From Fulvivirga sediminis (GTDB taxonomy: Bacteria; Bacteroidota; Bacteroidia; Cytophagales; Cyclobacteriaceae), in assembly GCF_016757215.1 (NCBI RefSeq), contig NZ_JAESIY010000002.1, positions 546,055-610,054 of the forward strand: a stretch of 64,000 bases of DNA. Direction: 5' to 3'. Position 1 is the first letter of the stretch; the number at the start of each line of letters is the position of its first letter. Below are positions 26,849 to 35,096 of this stretch, piece by piece. The notes under the pieces were generated by a model, which ran no database searches, was not told the DNA's origin, and worked only from the letters and a program-made list of their open reading frames with translations. A program made the translations under genes and the position numbers.

Positions 26849-28207
26849 TTAAGGAATGCTTTCAAAAGTAAGGGTGCCCAAAGCATAATCTAGCAATAAA
26901 TTTTGAAACATTAATGTATACCTGGATTGGGCCGCATCGTTCTGAGCCCTGGTATAATCTTGATTAGCCTGCGTATATTGAACTAAATCAGAAATTCCAA
27001 GCCTGTTTCGTTCACTTTCCAGCTCAAAAGACATCTCTGCAGCCTCTAGCTGCGATTGTGATACTAAGTAGGTATTTAAGGCATCATTCAAATTTTGGTA
27101 AGCAAGAAGCACATCCGACTTCACTTGCAATTTAGTGTTTTTAGCATCTAATTCAGCATTTTCATAGTCTATTCTCGCTCTCACAACGTTGCTTCTAGTC
27201 TGAAGCCCTCTAAAAATAGGTATATTCATACTCAGGCCGTAAACTGACTGGGTATTATCTTTGGTAAATTGCTGCTCAAAAGTTCTGTTTGAAGGATCCG
27301 GTATACCTTCAGAAGGATAAACATAGTTATAGGCAGACCCATAAGAATAAAAAGCAGCAATAGACGGATAATAATTTCCTTGCCTTGCTTTATATCCTAA
27401 GAAAGAAGCCTTTTCCATAGACTCTGCACTTCTTAAATCTGCCCTATTATCTAAAGCCACCTGATACAATTCTTCAACTTTAAGACTATTAGCCTGATCA
27501 AGTTTCCAATCTGGCTCCTGTAAAACAAAAGGTAACTCTGGTTCTCTTTGCAAAAGCAATGCTAACTGAACCTTATCGTTATTAAGCTTATTGTTAGACC
27601 TTAGCACGGCCAGTTCAGCACTCTTCACCTGATAGGCCTGATTGTATTGATCGACCTCGGCTACACTACCTGCTTTTACCTGCTCTTCTATCTGATGTAA
27701 TTTTTCTTGTTGGGTTTTTAAATTTGCTTTATCAATATCTCTTAGCTCTCTATCTAATAAACATTGAAGATACTGAGAAGCCACTTGCTGTATTACATCT
27801 TCACGACTTCTTTTCACTCTCTGCGCCTGATAATCTACCAACTCATTGGCCTGACGCATAGCATTGATTCTATTAAAACCATTGAAAATGACAACTTCAG
27901 CATCAATAGAGCCATACACATAGTCAACTTTACCATTTATTACTCTACCCTCCTGTTGGTTAAAAGAATTACCATCAGTTCTTCTTACTGAAGCATTTCC
28001 TTCTACTGTAGGGGCTAAAGAGGCTATTCTGGATGCCTTTTGCACCTGATTATAAATCATCTCATTATTCTCCTTAGCCAGATTGTTATTATTCTTAAGA
28101 GCTACATTTACGGCTTCTTTGAAAGAAAGCACAGTAGTATCAGCCTGTTGGCAAAATGCGGGAATACCACCAATGGCAGATAGCAATATTATTAAAAATC
28201 TTTTCAT
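26849..28207 (-). CDS. TolC-family outer-membrane efflux protein
   Basis: The 452-residue protein has a signal peptide (about 1-19) and the repeated long amphipathic helices of the TolC/OEP fold, with heptad-rich segments (QQEKLHQIEEQVKAGSVAE; SQSQLEAAEMSFELESERN). The motif LGISDLVQYTQANQDYTRAQND near the C-terminus is typical. The gene starts one base after the ABC ATPase gene, so the two are translated from one message. By family knowledge it forms the outer-membrane exit duct of a tripartite efflux or secretion system. No adaptor or permease gene is adjacent, which is unusual. Confidence 0.9.
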   Translation of the reverse strand: MKRFLIILLSAIGGIPAFCQQADTTVLSFKEAVNVALKNNNNLAKENNEMIYNQVQKASRIASLAPTVEGNASVRRTDGNSFNQQEGRVINGKVDYVYGSIDAEVVIFNGFNRINAMRQANELVDYQAQRVKRSREDVIQQVASQYLQCLLDRELRDIDKANLKTQQEKLHQIEEQVKAGSVAEVDQYNQAYQVKSAELAVLRSNNKLNNDKVQLALLLQREPELPFVLQEPDWKLDQANSLKVEELYQVALDNRADLRSAESMEKASFLGYKARQGNYYPSIAAFYSYGSAYNYVYPSEGIPDPSNRTFEQQFTKDNTQSVYGLSMNIPIFRGLQTRSNVVRARIDYENAELDAKNTKLQVKSDVLLAYQNLNDALNTYLVSQSQLEAAEMSFELESERNRLGISDLVQYTQANQDYTRAQNDAAQSRYTLMFQNLLLDYALGTLTFESIP

Positions 28208-28208
28208 A

Positions 28209-28895
28209 TCAGGAATTTATTTTTTCTTTAGTATCCGACTCCACCGCACCATCTACTAACTTTATCACTCTTTTACCGTAAGAAGCTGCCCTTTCAGAGT
28301 GAGTTACCTGAATAATGGTCATCCCCTCTTCATTAAGCTTTTGAAAAATACTCATGATTTCATCTCCCTGCTCACTGTGTAGGTTCCCTGTAGGCTCATC
28401 AGCCAATAAAAGCTTGGGCTGACCAATGATAGCTCTTGCCACCCCCACCAGTTGCTGCTGCCCACCTGACAGCTGCTCTGGAAAAAGGTCTTTCTTTGCT
28501 ACCATTTGAAACCTGTCTAGCATTTCGGCTACCATACTCTTTCTCTGAGCACTTTTAACACCTTTATATAATAGAGGTGTCTCTATGTTTTCATAAACTG
28601 TAAGCTCGTCTATTAAATGATAGGCCTGAAAGATAAAGCCAATGTAGTGCTTGTGCATTTCAGACTTCTTTCTCTCCTTCATTTTATGCACAGGTTCATC
28701 AAAGAAGTAATACTCTCCCTGAGAGGGCTCATCCAGCATACCTATAATATTCATCAGGCTGGATTTACCGGCACCGCTGGGCCCCATAATGGTTAGAAAT
28801 TCACCTTGTTCAACTTCCAGATCTATACCTTTCAATATAAAGGTGCGTTGAAACCGGGAGTCTACATACTTATCAATATCTTTCAGTTTTATCAT
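28209..28895 (-). CDS. ABC transporter ATP-binding protein (MacB/LolD-like)
   Basis: The 228-residue protein has Walker A GPSGAGKSS, a Q-loop in GFIFQAYHL, the signature LSGGQQQ, Walker B LLLADEPTGNL and an H-loop in VTHSE. The sequence and size fit the MacB/LolD class that energises export or lipoprotein release. The residues after the signature are LVGVARA, where most relatives have RVAIARA; the Arg to Leu change is notable but the core motif is intact. It is followed one base later by a TolC-type gene. The membrane partner is not in the window, so it is probably encoded elsewhere. Confidence 0.9.
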   Translation of the reverse strand: MIKLKDIDKYVDSRFQRTFILKGIDLEVEQGEFLTIMGPSGAGKSSLMNIIGMLDEPSQGEYYFFDEPVHKMKERKKSEMHKHYIGFIFQAYHLIDELTVYENIETPLLYKGVKSAQRKSMVAEMLDRFQMVAKKDLFPEQLSGGQQQLVGVARAIIGQPKLLLADEPTGNLHSEQGDEIMSIFQKLNEEGMTIIQVTHSERAASYGKRVIKLVDGAVESDTKEKINS

Positions 28896-28978
28896 GCCAG
28901 TTTAGTCTGATTAAATAATTCAATTTCCTTTTGCCAATAAATATGCCAATAGTCATAATGACCTTAAAGAGCAAAAAA

Positions 28979-29037
28979 AGACACTTTACACACTATTTAC
29001 CGCACTCACCCTCGTCCGCTAATGAAACAAAGTGTCT
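28979..29037. repeat. Inverted repeat in the ABC-cysE intergenic region
   Basis: AGACACTTT (28979-28987) and its complement AAAGTGTCT (29029-29037) are separated by 41 bases between divergent genes. Closer to the ABC gene, TGCCAATA occurs twice in direct orientation (28932-28939 and 28944-28951). Either could be a regulator-binding site; neither resembles a known operator to me. Confidence 0.3.
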
Positions 29038-29124
29038 GATATCGAACATCTGACTTACAAAGTGAAACATTCAACTTCATACACCGTTCATATTGTAATT
29101 AAAGCGTTAATCTTGCATTAACTC

Positions 29125-29949
29125 ATGGATCAAAATTTCATCAATCAATTATATAAAAACCATACGCATTGCAAAGAATGCCCTCCTGGTTCTTTAATAC
29201 ATTCATTTTTCGAACAATTATTAGGAGTTTTATTTCCAAACTTTGCCAATGAACCCGTTCGCTCAGAGGATGAGTTAAACAAGAAAATAGAACAGGTTAC
29301 CGCTCTGCTCCACAGGATTTTAGTAAAAAATCAGAACGGTCAAAAAAACGAAGAGATAGTATCCTCTTTTTTCAATTCTGTAGAAAGCATTTTCAATGAG
29401 CTTCAAACCGATATTGAAGCCACCTATTTGGGTGATCCCGCCGCAAAAAGTAGAGAAGAAATTGTACGAGCTTACCCTGGCTTCTATGCTATAGCCGCTT
29501 ACCGCATTGCTCACCAACTTTATAAACAAAACATTGAAAATATCCCCAGACTAATTACTGAATACGCACACAGCAAAACGGGAATAGACATTCACCCAGG
29601 TGCCAAAATCGGAAAACATTTCTGTATAGACCATGGTACTGGTATAGTGATAGGAGAAACGGCCGTAATAGGTGAAAATGTAAAACTTTATCAAGGAGTA
29701 ACGCTGGGAGCATTAAGCGTAAGAAAAGCAGATGCATTAATACAAAGGCACCCCACCATTGAAGATCATGTCATAGTATATGCCGGAGCTACCATTCTGG
29801 GCGGGAATACGGTGGTAGGACATCATTCTGTAATTGGTGGTAATGTATGGCTTACCAGTAGCGTAGCACCTAATAGTAAAATATATTACAAGGCGCACAT
29901 GCATAATGAATTAGACAAAACAACAGATACGATAATATATAAACCATAA
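29125..29949 (+). CDS. cysE: Serine O-acetyltransferase
   Basis: The 274-residue protein has an N-terminal helical region (about 1-170, with DPAAKSREEIVRAYPGFYAIAAYRIAH) and a C-terminal left-handed beta-helix of hexapeptide repeats (GIDIHPGAKIG, VIGETAVIGENVKLYQGVTLG). The catalytic His lies in IDHGTGIVIG. It transfers acetyl from acetyl-CoA to L-serine, the first step of cysteine synthesis. Its stop codon overlaps the start of the cysteine synthase gene (TAATG), so the two steps are coupled. It resembles the EpsC-type longer subgroup. TAATCTTG, one mismatch from the -7 consensus, ends 9 bases before the start. Confidence 0.92.
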   Translation: MDQNFINQLYKNHTHCKECPPGSLIHSFFEQLLGVLFPNFANEPVRSEDELNKKIEQVTALLHRILVKNQNGQKNEEIVSSFFNSVESIFNELQTDIEATYLGDPAAKSREEIVRAYPGFYAIAAYRIAHQLYKQNIENIPRLITEYAHSKTGIDIHPGAKIGKHFCIDHGTGIVIGETAVIGENVKLYQGVTLGALSVRKADALIQRHPTIEDHVIVYAGATILGGNTVVGHHSVIGGNVWLTSSVAPNSKIYYKAHMHNELDKTTDTIIYKP

Positions 29950-30827
29950 TGAATTTATTCGATCTTATCGGTAATACACCGCTTATAGAAATTCAAAATA
30001 TATACAAAAAAGAAGGCGTAACCATACTAGGCAAGTTAGAAGGAAATAACCCTGGAGGAAGTGTAAAGGATAGAGCTGCCTATGGTATGATAAAAGGCGC
30101 ACTAGATAGAGGAGACATTAAAAAAGGAGACAAATTAGTAGAAGCTACCAGCGGAAACACAGGGATAGCCCTAGCCATGATAGCACAAACTTTTGGTCTG
30201 CAGATGACTTTGATAATGCCCGAAAACTCTACCAGAGAAAGAGTACTAGCCATGAAAGCATATGGAGCAGAAGTAATACTTACCCCTGCGGATAAAACGA
30301 TTGAATACTCTCGAGAGCTAGCGGAAAAAATGGCCAATGAAGAGGGTTATTACATGCTTAATCAGTTTGCCAATCCTGACAACTATGGCATGCATTATAA
30401 AACTACGGGACCAGAAATTTGGAACGCAACCAATAAAAAGGTCACTCACTTCGTTTCTGCTATGGGGACCACCGGAACTATTATGGGGGTTTCCAAGTAT
30501 TTAAAGGAACAAAATAATGAAATTCAAATAGTAGGCACTCAGCCCACTGAAGGGTCGAGCATACCGGGGATAAGAAGATGGTCTCCTGAGTTTTTACCGA
30601 AAATCTTTGATTCTTCACGCGTGGATAGAACTATAGATGTAAGTGAAGCCAATGCCCGTGATATGGCAAAAAGGCTAGCAAAAGAAGAAGGCGTATTGTC
30701 AGGAATGAGTTCTGGAGGGGCCTTATCTGCTGCAATACAAATCGCTGAAGAAATAAAAGAAGGAGTAATTGTTTTTATCATTTGTGATAGAGGGGATAGG
30801 TACCTGAGTTCTGATCTATTTGACTAA
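29949..30827 (+). CDS. cysM: Cysteine synthase (O-acetylserine sulfhydrylase B type)
   Basis: The 292-residue protein has the PLP-binding motif NPGGSVKDR with Lys 40, a substrate loop TSGNTG, and a glycine-rich cofactor loop MGTTGTIMG. It converts O-acetylserine and sulfide to cysteine. The length is at the lower end for the fold and fits the CysM subgroup rather than CysK. It overlaps the preceding cysE by one base and is followed 12 bases later by a serine hydrolase gene. A distinction between CysK and CysM by sequence alone is not fully secure. Confidence 0.9.
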   Translation: MNLFDLIGNTPLIEIQNIYKKEGVTILGKLEGNNPGGSVKDRAAYGMIKGALDRGDIKKGDKLVEATSGNTGIALAMIAQTFGLQMTLIMPENSTRERVLAMKAYGAEVILTPADKTIEYSRELAEKMANEEGYYMLNQFANPDNYGMHYKTTGPEIWNATNKKVTHFVSAMGTTGTIMGVSKYLKEQNNEIQIVGTQPTEGSSIPGIRRWSPEFLPKIFDSSRVDRTIDVSEANARDMAKRLAKEEGVLSGMSSGGALSAAIQIAEEIKEGVIVFIICDRGDRYLSSDLFD

Positions 30828-30839
30828 AAAAGCATCAAC

Positions 30840-32063
30840 TTGAAAAAACGTAAACCCGTATACCTCTTAGTAGTGATCACCATCATTGCTTTATCATTAA
30901 CCTTTCTAGGCATGAATCGAAGAGATCTTTCGCCTAAGCCAATGGGCGCACCAAAAAAGGTGAAAGAATCTCCTCCTGAACTATCAACTAAAGAACAAAA
31001 TTTCTATAAAGATTTCGCCAAATATATTGAAGAGAAATTCGTCAGCACCAACACCCCTGGCGCTGCCGTAGTTATTGTTAAAGATGGCTTTCCGGTATAC
31101 AAATCTGCATTCGGAGTCAAATCAACGAATAGCACTGATTCCATTGGGAACAATACCCTTTTCAGATTGGCTTCTGTTTCTAAAGGTTTTAGCTCTATAC
31201 TGGCAGGCCTTGAAGTTAAGGATAGCCTAATACACTGGGATGATCATATCTCAAAATATTTATCAGGACATTTACCTTCTTATTGTGATAGTATCACCAT
31301 TAAGAACCTCTTATCTCACACCTCAGGATTTCAATATCAAGCCTTTTCCACTCTGATTGAAGAAGAGCTACCAAGAGATATCTTAATAAAAAAGCTACTT
31401 ACTCTAAAGCTAAGTAGAAAGCCAGGAGCCATACATAGCTATCAAAATATCGCTTACTCAATTATTGAGCCTATTTTAGAAAAAGTAACAGGAAATTCAT
31501 TTGAAGATCTTGTTTATAAAAGAATATTCTTGCCGCTGCACATGAACACGGCAAGCATCAGTTATGACTCCATGCTCAATCACCCCGACAAAGCTGAACC
31601 TCATGGATATAGAAACAAAAATTATGTCCCCACTTCGTTACACAAAAGTTACTACAACACGGCTGCCGCTGGAGGCATCAATGCGAGTATTAATGATATG
31701 ACGCAGTGGCTTGCGGCAGTCACAGGTAATAGAGAAGACGTTATTCCTACAGAAGTATTAAATGCAGTATTTGAGCCAGTAATTCAAATAAGAGTAAAAA
31801 ATCCTTATTTCAGCCATCTATACACCCCCAGGGAGGGGTATTATGGAATGGGCTGGAGAATCATGGAATACCCTAAAGACACCCTCATATACCATAACGG
31901 CTATGCTAATGGCTTTAAAAGTGGAATTGCCTTTGACAGAGACAAAAACATCGGTGTTTGTGTTTTAACCAATGCTCCCACCAAATTCTCCAACCTGGTT
32001 TTAAGCGAATTTTTCAGCAGATATTATGAACAGTTCAATCACAGTGAAGTTCCCAACATATAG
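30840..32063 (+). CDS. Serine beta-lactamase-like hydrolase (class C/PBP type)
   Basis: The 407-residue protein begins at a TTG codon, the first possible start after the cysM stop, and this gives a good N-terminal signal or anchor (VYLLVVITIIALSLTF). The family motifs are SVSK (Ser about 112, Lys 115), YQN, and HNG followed by GFKSG. The fold is that of class C beta-lactamases and D-aminopeptidases; these are mostly peptidases or esterases acting in the periplasm. It is downstream of cysE-cysM on the same strand and may be co-transcribed. Its 3' end almost touches the opposing adenine deaminase gene. The substrate is unknown. Confidence 0.85.
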   Translation: MKKRKPVYLLVVITIIALSLTFLGMNRRDLSPKPMGAPKKVKESPPELSTKEQNFYKDFAKYIEEKFVSTNTPGAAVVIVKDGFPVYKSAFGVKSTNSTDSIGNNTLFRLASVSKGFSSILAGLEVKDSLIHWDDHISKYLSGHLPSYCDSITIKNLLSHTSGFQYQAFSTLIEEELPRDILIKKLLTLKLSRKPGAIHSYQNIAYSIIEPILEKVTGNSFEDLVYKRIFLPLHMNTASISYDSMLNHPDKAEPHGYRNKNYVPTSLHKSYYNTAAAGGINASINDMTQWLAAVTGNREDVIPTEVLNAVFEPVIQIRVKNPYFSHLYTPREGYYGMGWRIMEYPKDTLIYHNGYANGFKSGIAFDRDKNIGVCVLTNAPTKFSNLVLSEFFSRYYEQFNHSEVPNI

Positions 32064-32064
32064 G

Positions 32065-33684
32065 TTATCTACATAAAGGAACAAACTGAAAACCTTCTCC
32101 ATCAAACAATCCCTTATCGCTAAGTTTTAAAGCAGGAATTACTAATAAAGCCATAAAAGACAAAGTCATAAATGGAGATCTCAGGGGCGAGCCCAGCACT
32201 TTAGCAAAGACATCAATTTCTTCGTACCTCTTACCTACTGTATATCCATCCTCTACAGACATGAGGCCAGCTACAGGAAGAGGTAACACTTTCTTTTCAC
32301 CTTTACCTACGGCAGCCACTCCTCCTTTATTTTTTACTAATAAATTTACAGCTTCGGCTATACTTTCATCATCAACACCTACCGCCAACACATTATGACT
32401 GTCATGTCCTACGGAAGAGGCAATAGCCCCCTCTTTCAAGCCAAAATTAGTTATATAAGCCACTGCTGGAGTAGAATCCGCATACCTGTTCACTACCGCA
32501 AACTTTAGTACATCTTGCTCCACACTGGTCTGATTTTCATCCAGAACATCACTACTCACCCACTTCTCTGTAGTAACCAACTGACCATCCAAAGCCTCAA
32601 TCACTCTTATTTCAGATCCTTGAATATCTAAATGAAAGTCTCTCGCATCTTTTTCCTTCAGGTTAAAAAGGTTAGGGGTATCCGCCTTTTCCGCATCGAA
32701 GAGAGCTTTTCCTGCCTCAGCCACTTTTTCTCCATCGATCCAGGTTTCTTTAATCACTAATGGCTCCACACTATCTGCAATTAAAAAATCAGCCTTATCT
32801 CCTACTTGCAGTAGCCCCATATCCAAGCCGTAGTGTTTTACTGGGTTAACAGATGCCACGGTCAGTACATCGAGGAATTCGTACCCATAGGCCAAAGCAC
32901 GATTAACCAGCTGATTGATATGTCCCTGAATTAAATTATCAGGATGCTTATCATCCGAACAGAACATTAATTCCTTATAATAATCCTTCATCAAAGGAAT
33001 AAGAGCTTCAAAGTTCTTGGCAGCACTACCTTCTCTAATGAGTATCTTCATTCCATGCTTTAACTTATCCAAGGCTTCTTCCATGGTAAAGCACTCATGA
33101 TCAGTATATATGCCTGCGCTAATATATTTCTCTGCTAGTTCCCCTTTAAGCCCGGGTGCATGGCCATCTACAGGTTTACCCAACTTTTTAGCAATGGCTA
33201 TTTTATCCATCACCAGCGGATCATGATTTAACACACCTGGCCAATTCATCATTTCGGCCAAATATTTAACTTCATTCTTCTTCAAAAGATACTCAATACC
33301 AGCAGCATCTATTTCCGCCCCCGCCGTTTCAAATGGTGTGGCAGGCACACAAGAAGGAGCTCCGAAATTAAATTTCAAAGGCACTTTTCGGCTATTATCA
33401 ATCATAAATTCTACCCCATCAATACCTAAAACATTGGCTATCTCATGAGGATCTGATACCGTAGCAATGGTACCATGTACAGTGGCTAGTTTAGCAAACT
33501 CGGAAGGAACCAGCATAGAGCTCTCTATATGAATATGAGCATCTACAAGGCCTGGTAAGATATATTGAGAAGAAGATACATTAGTTTCTTTAACCTCCGT
33601 AATTACTCCATTCTCTATTGTGATGACGCCATCAAAAATTCTTCTATTTACTACATCTACTATCTTTCCCTCGATATTTCTCAT
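32065..33684 (-). CDS. ade: Adenine deaminase
   Basis: The 539-residue protein shows the amidohydrolase motif PGLVDAHIHIESSM (His 50 and 52), GHAPGL, and the second-domain phrases SVGHDSHNVLAVG and SPFMTLSFMALLVIPALKL. These are characteristic of the Ade subgroup, which converts adenine to hypoxanthine and ammonia. It is slightly shorter than the roughly 570-600 residues of typical homologues, mainly in loops. The enzyme uses Mn/Fe at the active site by family knowledge. The start at 33684 is preceded by a 10-bp inverted repeat. It is a single-gene unit. Confidence 0.93.
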   Translation of the reverse strand: MRNIEGKIVDVVNRRIFDGVITIENGVITEVKETNVSSSQYILPGLVDAHIHIESSMLVPSEFAKLATVHGTIATVSDPHEIANVLGIDGVEFMIDNSRKVPLKFNFGAPSCVPATPFETAGAEIDAAGIEYLLKKNEVKYLAEMMNWPGVLNHDPLVMDKIAIAKKLGKPVDGHAPGLKGELAEKYISAGIYTDHECFTMEEALDKLKHGMKILIREGSAAKNFEALIPLMKDYYKELMFCSDDKHPDNLIQGHINQLVNRALAYGYEFLDVLTVASVNPVKHYGLDMGLLQVGDKADFLIADSVEPLVIKETWIDGEKVAEAGKALFDAEKADTPNLFNLKEKDARDFHLDIQGSEIRVIEALDGQLVTTEKWVSSDVLDENQTSVEQDVLKFAVVNRYADSTPAVAYITNFGLKEGAIASSVGHDSHNVLAVGVDDESIAEAVNLLVKNKGGVAAVGKGEKKVLPLPVAGLMSVEDGYTVGKRYEEIDVFAKVLGSPLRSPFMTLSFMALLVIPALKLSDKGLFDGEGFQFVPLCR

Positions 33685-33689
33685 GGTTT

Positions 33690-33717
33690 CTATATTTTAA
33701 TTTCTGCTAAAATATAG
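33690..33717. promoter_or_regulatory. 10-bp inverted repeat just upstream of ade
   Basis: CTATATTTTA (33690-33699) and TAAAATATAG (33708-33717) are exact complements with an 8-base spacer, ending 6 bases from the ade start codon. On the minus strand the arm includes TATATTTT, close to the -7 consensus TAnnTTTG. It may be an operator overlapping the promoter, or a leader hairpin. Confidence 0.4.
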
Positions 33718-33747
33718 ACCTAAAAGCTAAGTCACTAAGGGAACAAA

Positions 33748-33778
33748 ATAAAAAATCACACCTGTAGTAGTGTGATTT
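33748..33778 (-). terminator. Intrinsic terminator of the small lipoprotein gene
   Basis: A 9-bp perfect stem (AAATCACAC, 33753-33761, with GTGTGATTT, 33770-33778) is followed on the minus strand by TTTTTATTTTG. It lies about 50 bases past the stop codon of the 44-residue lipoprotein. Confidence 0.75.
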
Positions 33779-33829
33779 GGATTTAAACTTCAATCAAGCT
33801 ATATACCTCCTAAAAAAAGGCAGCCCGCA

Positions 33830-33964
33830 CTAAATTCTTTCTTTCTGAACAGAATTAACTTCTTTCTTTTCCACATCCTTTTTCGAATAGGTAGGGCAAG
33901 TGTATTGACTACAAGATGACAATCCAAATACTACCAATAGGAATAAAACCAATCTAAATTTCAT
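33830..33964 (-). CDS. Small lipoprotein, 44 residues
   Basis: A start codon at 33964 opens a 44-codon frame ending at 33830. The product has a Lys/Arg start, a hydrophobic core (LVLFLLVVFGL) and the lipobox LSSC (Cys 18), followed by SQYTCPTYSKKDVEKK and a charged tail. That is a complete lipoprotein signal on a very short mature chain with a second Cys. A terminator follows it. I recognise short Bacteroidota lipoproteins with a CPTY motif but know no function. Independent signals (lipobox and terminator) make it likely to be real. Confidence 0.7.
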   Translation of the reverse strand: MKFRLVLFLLVVFGLSSCSQYTCPTYSKKDVEKKEVNSVQKERI

Positions 33965-34067
33965 AATAAACTTCTTTTAATGAACGGAGTATGCGAGTCA
34001 AAACTATTAAACTAAAACGTAATATTCAAAATATTGATGAATTAACCTAGAAAAAATCAGACAATAT

Positions 34068-35054
34068 TCATATTACCATAAGATTACAGCCACGAATATC
34101 AGAATTATCAAATCTGCCAATTACTTCAAATCCCTTCCCTTCTATCCTCCTTCCTATATCCTGAGTTTCTATAAAAGCACAACTATGAATATTAGCAAGG
34201 TCTATAATATTGATACCTCCCGTATTTTTCACAGTATGATAATCAAAAGGATCATTAAAATCCCTTAGCAAAACTTTCATCCAAGGTGGTGTATTAAACA
34301 TTCCTTCTCCTTTAGAATAAGCCTGAGACATTAGTTCAGTCATGCCATATTCTGAATGTACCTCTCTAATATTGAACTTATCCTTATATATAGAATGTAA
34401 TTCCTCCCTCACCAATTCTTTCTTTCTACCTTTCATTCCACCAGTCTCCATAACAGTAACCCCTGATAAGTTAGGACTTAGCTCCTCAGCAAGATCCAGC
34501 AAGGCAAAAGAAACTCCTAATAACACTATTTTTCGGCCGTCATTGATGTTTTTTAACTGTGCGAGCAATGATTCAAAATCATTAAGAAAAAAACCACTTT
34601 TTTTAGATCCAGACCTTTTTATAAAGTACTCAGCCATAAGTACTAGTGAGGACCCTTCCCTTTCCAAGTAAGAGGGAAGTAAGGCTAGAAAATGGAAATC
34701 AGAAAGTGGACCGTAGAAATATTCGAAAATCTTCTCAGTGTTTTTTAGATACAAATCAACATCGTAAACATAATGCTTACTATTGACTTGCCCAGTAGTA
34801 CCACTACTTTGAAAAACCACTTCTTGATCCCAATCTCCCGTTACCACCTTTTGCGTTTTAAACATAGATATTGGCAAAAAAGGCACCTCTTTTAAGGAGG
34901 ACACATTCCCAACTTTTACGCCTAATGTTTGCACATAATTTTTATAGACTTCATTATATTCTGCCTGATAACGAAACATTTTGAGTGCCACTGATTCAAA
35001 ATTTTCTTCCGTTACTTGAAATATTTCCTCTGAAAAACTTTTAAATGGATTCAA
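34068..35054 (-). CDS. LuxE/PaaK-like acyl-protein synthetase
   Basis: The 328-residue protein has the adenylate-forming motif FQSSGTTGQVNSKHY (about residues 85-100), the phrases SYLEREGSSLVLMAEYFI and VHSEYGMTELMSQAY, and a C-terminal IIDLANIHSCAFIETQDIGR. These match the LuxE family of acyl-protein synthetases, which activate a fatty acid as an AMP ester and pass it to a protein or cofactor. The start codon is TTG at 35054, with a stop two codons upstream. There is no lux reductase or aldehyde gene nearby, so a role in bioluminescence is not supported. Its acyl acceptor is unknown. Confidence 0.8.
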   Translation of the reverse strand: MNPFKSFSEEIFQVTEENFESVALKMFRYQAEYNEVYKNYVQTLGVKVGNVSSLKEVPFLPISMFKTQKVVTGDWDQEVVFQSSGTTGQVNSKHYVYDVDLYLKNTEKIFEYFYGPLSDFHFLALLPSYLEREGSSLVLMAEYFIKRSGSKKSGFFLNDFESLLAQLKNINDGRKIVLLGVSFALLDLAEELSPNLSGVTVMETGGMKGRKKELVREELHSIYKDKFNIREVHSEYGMTELMSQAYSKGEGMFNTPPWMKVLLRDFNDPFDYHTVKNTGGINIIDLANIHSCAFIETQDIGRRIEGKGFEVIGRFDNSDIRGCNLMVI

Positions 35055-35084
35055 TCGTTAGTTATTTTTAGTACCATTGTGTTA

Positions 35085-35092
35085 CAAAGCTA
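35085..35092 (-). promoter_or_regulatory. -7 promoter box (TAGCTTTG) for the LuxE-like gene
   Basis: The minus strand reads TAGCTTTG, a full match to TAnnTTTG, 30 bases upstream of the TTG start. The expected transcription start would be about 25 bases before the start codon. No -33 TTTG is seen at the ideal distance. Confidence 0.45.
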
Positions 35093-35096
35093 CAAC

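Noticed and set aside
34068..35054. Bioluminescence operon around the LuxE-like gene
   Set aside because: No luxA, luxB, luxC or luxD homologue is adjacent; the neighbours are unrelated.
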